Shown: piece after piece, positions 59,945 through 64,000 of the stretch | Numbering within the stretch: position 1 is the first letter of the stretch | Layout of the letters: each line of letters opens with the position of its first letter | Assembly: GCF_036663835.1 (NCBI RefSeq) | Contig: NZ_JAXOJT010000001.1 | Location: forward strand, 744,001-808,000 | Length of the DNA stretch: 64,000 nucleotides | Origin: Sphingomonas sp. LT1P40 | GTDB lineage: Bacteria > Pseudomonadota > Alphaproteobacteria > Sphingomonadales > Sphingomonadaceae | Direction of reading: 5' to 3' | Program-made: the position numbers and the translations under genes | The notes under the pieces: generated by a model | Seen by the model: the letters and a program-made list of their open reading frames with translations, nothing else | What the model was told of the DNA's origin: nothing | Database searches by the model: none

Positions 59945-61267
59945 GTGACGGATGAGACGAAACTGGCGCCGGTGTCCGGCACCGCGCGGATCGACATTCT
60001 CGACGTGCTGCGCGGCGTTGCGATCCTGCTGATCTTCTACATGAATATCGGGTTTCAGGCATCACCGGTCGCGCATTTGTTCGGCGATTTTCGCCTGATT
60101 GGCTGGACCGATGCCGACCGCTTTGCCTGGATCGCGGTTCAGACGCTGCTGGAGGGGACTCAGCGGTGCATGCTGGAGTTCCTGTTCGGAGCAGGCTTCA
60201 TGGTGCTGACGGCACGGGCGATGCAGCCTGATGGCCCCGTCGCAGTCGCCGACCTTTATATGCGCCGCAATTTGTGGCTGCTCGGCTTCGGGTTGCTCAA
60301 CATCTTCATCGTGCTTTGGGTCGGCGACATTCTGACCGTCTATGCCCTCGCGGCGCTGTTCCTGTTTCCATTCCGCACGCTGGGGCCGAAATTGCTGCTA
60401 GCGCTGGGTTGCGGGTTCGCGCTGTTCACCGCGATCACCGGCACGATCCAATATGCCGAGCGGGTCGATCTGATCGCAAAGGTCGAGGCGGCACAGGCGC
60501 ACAAGGCGACGGGCAAGCCGGTGAACGCGGAGCAGAAGAAGACGCTCGACGACTGGCAGAAGCGGCTCGACCGCTTCAAGCCGAACGAGAAAGCGAAGAA
60601 AGAACTGGCGGCGGAGCGCAAAGCCCATTCCGGCGGTCTGGTCGCCTATGCCGGTGCCTATTGGAACATGTGGACCAGCTTCATGATCGGCAAGGGTTTG
60701 CTGATCCAGATGGTGATCGAGGCATTCTTCGCCATGCTGATCGGCGTCGCGCTGTGGAAATGGGGCGTGATCCAGGGGCAGCGCAGTACGCGTTTCTATG
60801 CGGTGCTGACGCTGCTCGCTTATGCATTCGGCATCGCCGCCCGCTATGTCGGGGCGCTGGAGATTTCGTCATTCTCCCCCTTGCCGAAAACGATCTGGAT
60901 TACCCAGGAATTCGCGCGGCTGGCGATGGGGCTTGGCCATATCGCGCTCATCAACCTGATCTTCAAATCCGGTTTGGGCCGGACGATCCTGAGCCCGTTC
61001 AAGGCGGCGGGGCGCACGGCATTCTCGGTCTATTTCCTTGAGCAGATCATCGGGCTGCACATTCTGTTTTCGCCTTACGGGTTCAATCTGTGGGATCGGT
61101 TTGGCTGGGCGAACCAGTTCTGGATCGCCACCGCCGTGATCGTCGTCTGCCTGATCGCCGCGAACCTGTGGGCGCGCTGGTTCGTCAACGGGCCGATGGA
61201 ATGGGCGTGGCGAAGCCTGTCCTATCTCAAATGGCAATCGTTCCGGCGGCGCGAACCGGCAGTATGA
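59945..61267 (+). CDS. DUF418 membrane protein
   Basis: A 440-aa polytopic protein of the DUF418 family: RIDILDVLRGVAILLIFYMN at the start, MLFGAGFMVL-type and GRTAFSVYFLEQIIGL segments later. About eight to ten helices are visible, with a charged loop around residues 185-215. Function unknown. The GTG at 59945 has a G-rich stretch upstream; an in-frame GTG at 59930 is possible. Confidence 0.85.
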   Translation: MTDETKLAPVSGTARIDILDVLRGVAILLIFYMNIGFQASPVAHLFGDFRLIGWTDADRFAWIAVQTLLEGTQRCMLEFLFGAGFMVLTARAMQPDGPVAVADLYMRRNLWLLGFGLLNIFIVLWVGDILTVYALAALFLFPFRTLGPKLLLALGCGFALFTAITGTIQYAERVDLIAKVEAAQAHKATGKPVNAEQKKTLDDWQKRLDRFKPNEKAKKELAAERKAHSGGLVAYAGAYWNMWTSFMIGKGLLIQMVIEAFFAMLIGVALWKWGVIQGQRSTRFYAVLTLLAYAFGIAARYVGALEISSFSPLPKTIWITQEFARLAMGLGHIALINLIFKSGLGRTILSPFKAAGRTAFSVYFLEQIIGLHILFSPYGFNLWDRFGWANQFWIATAVIVVCLIAANLWARWFVNGPMEWAWRSLSYLKWQSFRRREPAV

Positions 61268-61278
61268 AGGAGGTCAGG

Positions 61279-61797
61279 ATGAAGTTCGGATTGACGGCGG
61301 CGACCCTGGCGTCGCTCACGGCACCGGCGGCGGCGGAGGTGACGAAGTCCGAACCGACCGGGTTTGTCTCCACGCACCAGCTGGTGATCGCAGCCCCGCC
61401 GGAGAAAGTGTGGGATACGATTGCAAGACCCGCATCCTGGTGGAGCAAGGACCACACTTATTCCGGCGACAGCGCGAACATCACGCTGGACCCGCGCCCG
61501 GGCGGATGCTGGTGCGAGAAGCTTTCCGGCGGCTCGATCGAACATGCGCGCGTGCTCTACGCCGATCGTGGCAAGGTACTGCGCGTGTCCGGCGCGTTCG
61601 GCCCGCTTCAAAGTGGCGCGGTGACAGGCACCATCACTTTCGCGCTGAGGGCGGAGGGGCAGGGAACCGTGCTGACCGTTACCTATGTCGTTGGCGGCTA
61701 CCATCCCGCCGGCCTCTCGAACTTCGCACAGCCGGTCGATGCGGTAATGGGCGCGCAGATGCCGGGCCTGAAGACCGCAGCGGAAGCGGGTGGTTAG
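61279..61797 (+). CDS. Exported SRPBCC (polyketide cyclase-like) protein
   Basis: A 172-aa protein with a short signal peptide (MKFGLTAATLASLTAPAAAE) and a START/SRPBCC domain (THQLVIAAPPEKVWDTIARP ... WWSKDHTYSG). GAAGGAGG 5 nt before the ATG at 61279 settles the start; the ATG at 61264 overlapping the upstream stop is less likely. It probably binds a hydrophobic ligand in the periplasm. Confidence 0.82.
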   Translation: MKFGLTAATLASLTAPAAAEVTKSEPTGFVSTHQLVIAAPPEKVWDTIARPASWWSKDHTYSGDSANITLDPRPGGCWCEKLSGGSIEHARVLYADRGKVLRVSGAFGPLQSGAVTGTITFALRAEGQGTVLTVTYVVGGYHPAGLSNFAQPVDAVMGAQMPGLKTAAEAGG

Positions 61798-61871
61798 GGC
61801 AAGGCCGCACTTGGCGACCGCCATGCGATGATGTATAACCGGCTAATCACGAAAACGGACCGGTCCGGCGC

Positions 61872-61900
61872 TTGACAGCTTCGGTACGACTCCATATGTC
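61872..61900 (+). promoter_or_regulatory. Sigma-70-type promoter of rpsM operon
   Basis: TTGACA (61872-61877) and TATGTC (61895-61900) are separated by exactly 17 bp, 129 bp before rpsM. The -35 is perfect, the -10 partial. The rest of 61798-62028 shows no gene. Confidence 0.65.
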
Positions 61901-62028
61901 GCGCATCTTCCGAAACACCGGTTCACGGCGGCGCCTTTGAGCGTGCGTCGTGCGCATGCGTTTCGGGTCAACGCGACGAGATGGGGCTGCTGCCATGCAT
62001 GCCCTGTGGAGCTGGGAGAATATAGTTC

Positions 62029-62397
62029 ATGGCACGTATTGCGGGTGTAAACCTCCCGACCAACAAGCGCGTATTGATCGCGCTTCAGTATATCCACGGC
62101 ATCGGCGCGACCAAGGCCAAGGCGATCACCGAAAAGCTCGGCATCGCCGAGTCTGCCCGTATTCAGGACCTGACCGATCAGGAAGTCCTGCAGATCCGCG
62201 AAACGATCGACGCCGATCACACGGTTGAGGGTGACCTTCGCCGTGAGACTGCGATGAACATCAAGCGTCTGATGGATCTGGCCTGCTATCGCGGCCTTCG
62301 TCACCGTAAGGGCCTGCCCGTTCGCGGTCAGCGCACGCACACCAATGCCCGCACCCGCAAGGGCAAGGCAAAGGCGATCGCCGGTAAGAAGAAGTAA
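62029..62397 (+). CDS. rpsM: Ribosomal protein S13
   Basis: A 122-aa S13: [38 protein letters not shown] and [20 protein letters not shown]. It sits in the 30S head at the subunit bridge. It is first in the rpsM-rpsK-rpoA unit seen in alphaproteobacteria. Confidence 0.97.
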   Translation: MARIAGVNLPTNKRVLIALQYIHGIGATKAKAITEKLGIAESARIQDLTDQEVLQIRETIDADHTVEGDLRRETAMNIKRLMDLACYRGLRHRKGLPVRGQRTHTNARTRKGKAKAIAGKKK

Positions 62398-62448
62398 GGT
62401 CGAGCCGCTGCGAGGCGGCTCCCTTCTGAACAAGGTCAGGATATACCA

Positions 62449-62838
62449 ATGGCACAAGCACCACAGCGTATTCGCCGCCGCGAGCGCAAGAACATCACCT
62501 CTGGCGTCGCGCATGTGAACGCCAGCTTCAACAACACCATGATCACGATCACCGATGCCCAGGGCAACGCAATCTCGTGGTCGTCGGCCGGCATGATGGG
62601 TTTCAAGGGGTCGCGTAAATCGACCCCCTACGCCGCGCAGGTCGCCGCCGAGGATGCGGGCCGCAAGGCTGCCGAGCACGGCGTCCGCACGCTCGAGGTT
62701 GAGGTGAAGGGTCCGGGTTCGGGTCGTGAGAGCGCGCTTCGCGCCCTTCAGGCTGTCGGTTTCCAGATCACGTCGATCCGCGACGTGACCTCGATCCCGC
62801 ACAACGGCGTTCGCCCTTCAAAGCGTCGCCGCGTCTAG
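62449..62838 (+). CDS. rpsK: Ribosomal protein S11
   Basis: A 129-aa S11: [40 protein letters not shown] and [10 protein letters not shown] at the C-terminus. Part of the 30S platform. The gene rpsD, which separates rpsK from rpoA in enterobacteria, is absent here as expected for alphaproteobacteria. Confidence 0.97.
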   Translation: MAQAPQRIRRRERKNITSGVAHVNASFNNTMITITDAQGNAISWSSAGMMGFKGSRKSTPYAAQVAAEDAGRKAAEHGVRTLEVEVKGPGSGRESALRALQAVGFQITSIRDVTSIPHNGVRPSKRRRV

Positions 62839-62846
62839 TTTACTTT

Positions 62847-62892
62847 CCGCCCCCGCCGCGGATCCGGGAAGCCGGGTCTGGGCCGGGGGCGG
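62847..62892 (+). promoter_or_regulatory. Hairpin between rpsK and rpoA
   Basis: CCGCCCCCG (62847-62855) pairs with CGGGGGCGG (62884-62892), with weaker inner pairing. There is no T-run, so it may be a processing or attenuation element that sets rpoA levels against the ribosomal proteins. Confidence 0.6.
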
Positions 62893-62944
62893 CTCCAATC
62901 CTGGCAGGACCGACCCCCCGTCCTGCCCAACTCAGGGGACGCCT

Positions 62945-64000
62945 GTGTCTGTCAATGCAAAGAACTGGCAGGAACTTAAGAAGCCGAACGGCCTTGAAAA
63001 AAAGGGCGGTGACGGCAAGCGGAAGGCGACCTTTGTCGCCGAGCCGCTGGAGCGTGGTTTCGGCCTGACGCTCGGCAACGCGCTGCGCCGCGTGCTGCTT
63101 TCTTCGCTGCAGGGTGCTGCAGTGACGTCGATCAAGATCGAAAACGTGCTTCATGAGTTCTCGTCGCTCGCCGGTGTGCGCGAAGACGTCACCGATCTGG
63201 TGCTGAACGTTAAGCAGATCGCGCTGCGCATGCAGGGTGAGGGGCCAAAGCGGCTTCAGCTCAGCGCAACCGGCCCTGCCGAAGTCAAGGCTGGCGACAT
63301 CGCGGTGTCGGGCGATATCGAGGTGATGAACCCCGAACTCGTCCTGTGCCACCTCGACGATGGCGCGACGCTGAACATGGAACTCGTTGCCGACACCGGT
63401 AAGGGCTATGTTCCTGCCGGCTCTAACCGTCCGGCCGATGCGCCGATCGGTCTGATCCCGGTCGATGCGCTCTACTCGCCCGTTCGTCAGGTCAGCTACA
63501 AGGTCGAGAACACCCGTGTCGGGCAGGAACTCGATTACGACAAGCTGACGCTCTCGGTCGAGACCGACGGCACCGTGACGCCTGAAGATGCCGTGGCCTA
63601 TGCCGCACGCATCCTTCAGGACCAGCTTGCGCTGTTCGTTCACTTCGACGATTCGGCGGTCGCGCGTTCGGCTCCGATCGGCGTTGCTGCTCCATCGACG
63701 TCTTCGGACGGCGGCAGCGATACGGCGACGATCAACCGTTATCTGCTCAAGAAGGTCGACGAGCTCGAACTGTCGGTTCGTTCGGCCAATTGCCTCAAGA
63801 ACGACAACATCATCTATATCGGCGATCTGGTTCAGAAAACCGAAGCAGAGATGTTGCGCACCCCGAACTTCGGTCGCAAGTCCTTGAACGAAATCAAGGA
63901 AGTGCTGTCGTCGATGGGTCTGCGCCTCGGCATGGAAATCCCGGGCTGGCCGCCTGAGAACATCGAAGAGATGGCCAAGAAGCTCGAACAGGAGATTATG
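62945..64000 (+). CDS. rpoA: RNA polymerase alpha subunit, truncated by window end
   Basis: The GTG at 62945 gives [20 protein letters not shown]; 352 codons are visible and the frame runs to the window edge, so only the last codons or stop are missing. The N-terminal assembly domain ([39 protein letters not shown]) and C-terminal domain ([33 protein letters not shown]) are both present. It assembles RNA polymerase and contacts activators. Confidence 0.96.
   Translation, partial: MSVNAKNWQELKKPNGLEKKGGDGKRKATFVAEPLERGFGLTLGNALRRVLLSSLQGAAVTSIKIENVLHEFSSLAGVREDVTDLVLNVKQIALRMQGEGPKRLQLSATGPAEVKAGDIAVSGDIEVMNPELVLCHLDDGATLNMELVADTGKGYVPAGSNRPADAPIGLIPVDALYSPVRQVSYKVENTRVGQELDYDKLTLSVETDGTVTPEDAVAYAARILQDQLALFVHFDDSAVARSAPIGVAAPSTSSDGGSDTATINRYLLKKVDELELSVRSANCLKNDNIIYIGDLVQKTEAEMLRTPNFGRKSLNEIKEVLSSMGLRLGMEIPGWPPENIEEMAKKLEQEIM

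Noticed and set aside
58051..59997. 648-codon open frame on the minus strand across the DPP4-like gene
   Set aside because: High GC leaves antisense frames open. The plus strand has signal peptide, propeller and catalytic triad; the minus frame has no recognisable motif.
61843..62802. 319-codon minus-strand frame opposite rpsM and rpsK
   Set aside because: Both ribosomal protein genes are certain; the minus frame is non-coding by composition and function.

Overview
The window is high-GC, densely coded DNA that looks like a chromosomal segment of a Sphingomonas-like alphaproteobacterium (Sphingomonadales). The signs are the rpsM-rpsK-rpoA order without rpsD, an S16 protein with a long Ala/Glu tail, many ATGA/GTGA gene overlaps, TadE/TadG-like pseudopilin genes and several intergenic palindromes. 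No prophage, insertion sequence or CRISPR array is visible. The mobile-type loci are a VapBC pair and a ParDE pair whose toxin gene is frameshifted.

Layout from the left: a truncated TPR hybrid histidine kinase with a stand-alone receiver protein; a prolyl 4-hydroxylase-like oxygenase, an RcnB-like protein and an orphan [2Fe-2S] subunit; a TadE/TadG pair; MaoC and LysR genes; a leucine-degradation (liu-type) cluster (isovaleryl-CoA dehydrogenase, AbgT transporter, methylcrotonyl-CoA carboxylase beta, an 85-aa unknown, alpha). A class II aldolase follows, then a yybP-ykoY-type manganese riboswitch in front of a TMEM165/GDT1 family gene that seems to start at CTG, a ROK sugar kinase, and a complete kdpFABCDE operon with a 27-codon ORF before kdpF. 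Next come tRNA-Glu(CTC), a DnaJ-domain protein, a ferredoxin-like protein, a SigK/RskA/fasciclin-like module, a PepSY membrane protein and SufE.

The most interesting region is about 32.5-36.9 kb. pspF diverges from a large psp operon with a textbook sigma-54 promoter. The operon encodes a 45-aa exported peptide, PspA, PspB and a PspC with an extra coiled coil. After these come six further small membrane proteins, four of which share one PspB-like C-terminal signature. This looks like an expanded, little-described envelope-stress array.

Further right are Fe-SOD, DUF899, YciB, FtsY, MtaB, DUF924, a GGDEF-EAL protein, ParD/ParE, Ffh, rpsP and rimM. The usual rpsP-rimM-trmD-rplS operon is interrupted by about 4.2 kb (ArsR/SRPBCC pair, serine hydrolase, TrxR-like oxidoreductase, VapBC), and vapC overlaps trmD by 4 nt. 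The right end has two lipoproteins, a YbaL-type antiporter, a VOC protein with SoxR and a SoxR box, a DPP4-like peptidase, a DUF418 protein, an SRPBCC protein, and rpsM-rpsK-rpoA, the last cut by the window end just before its stop codon. All names rest on motif recognition by eye; no database search was run.
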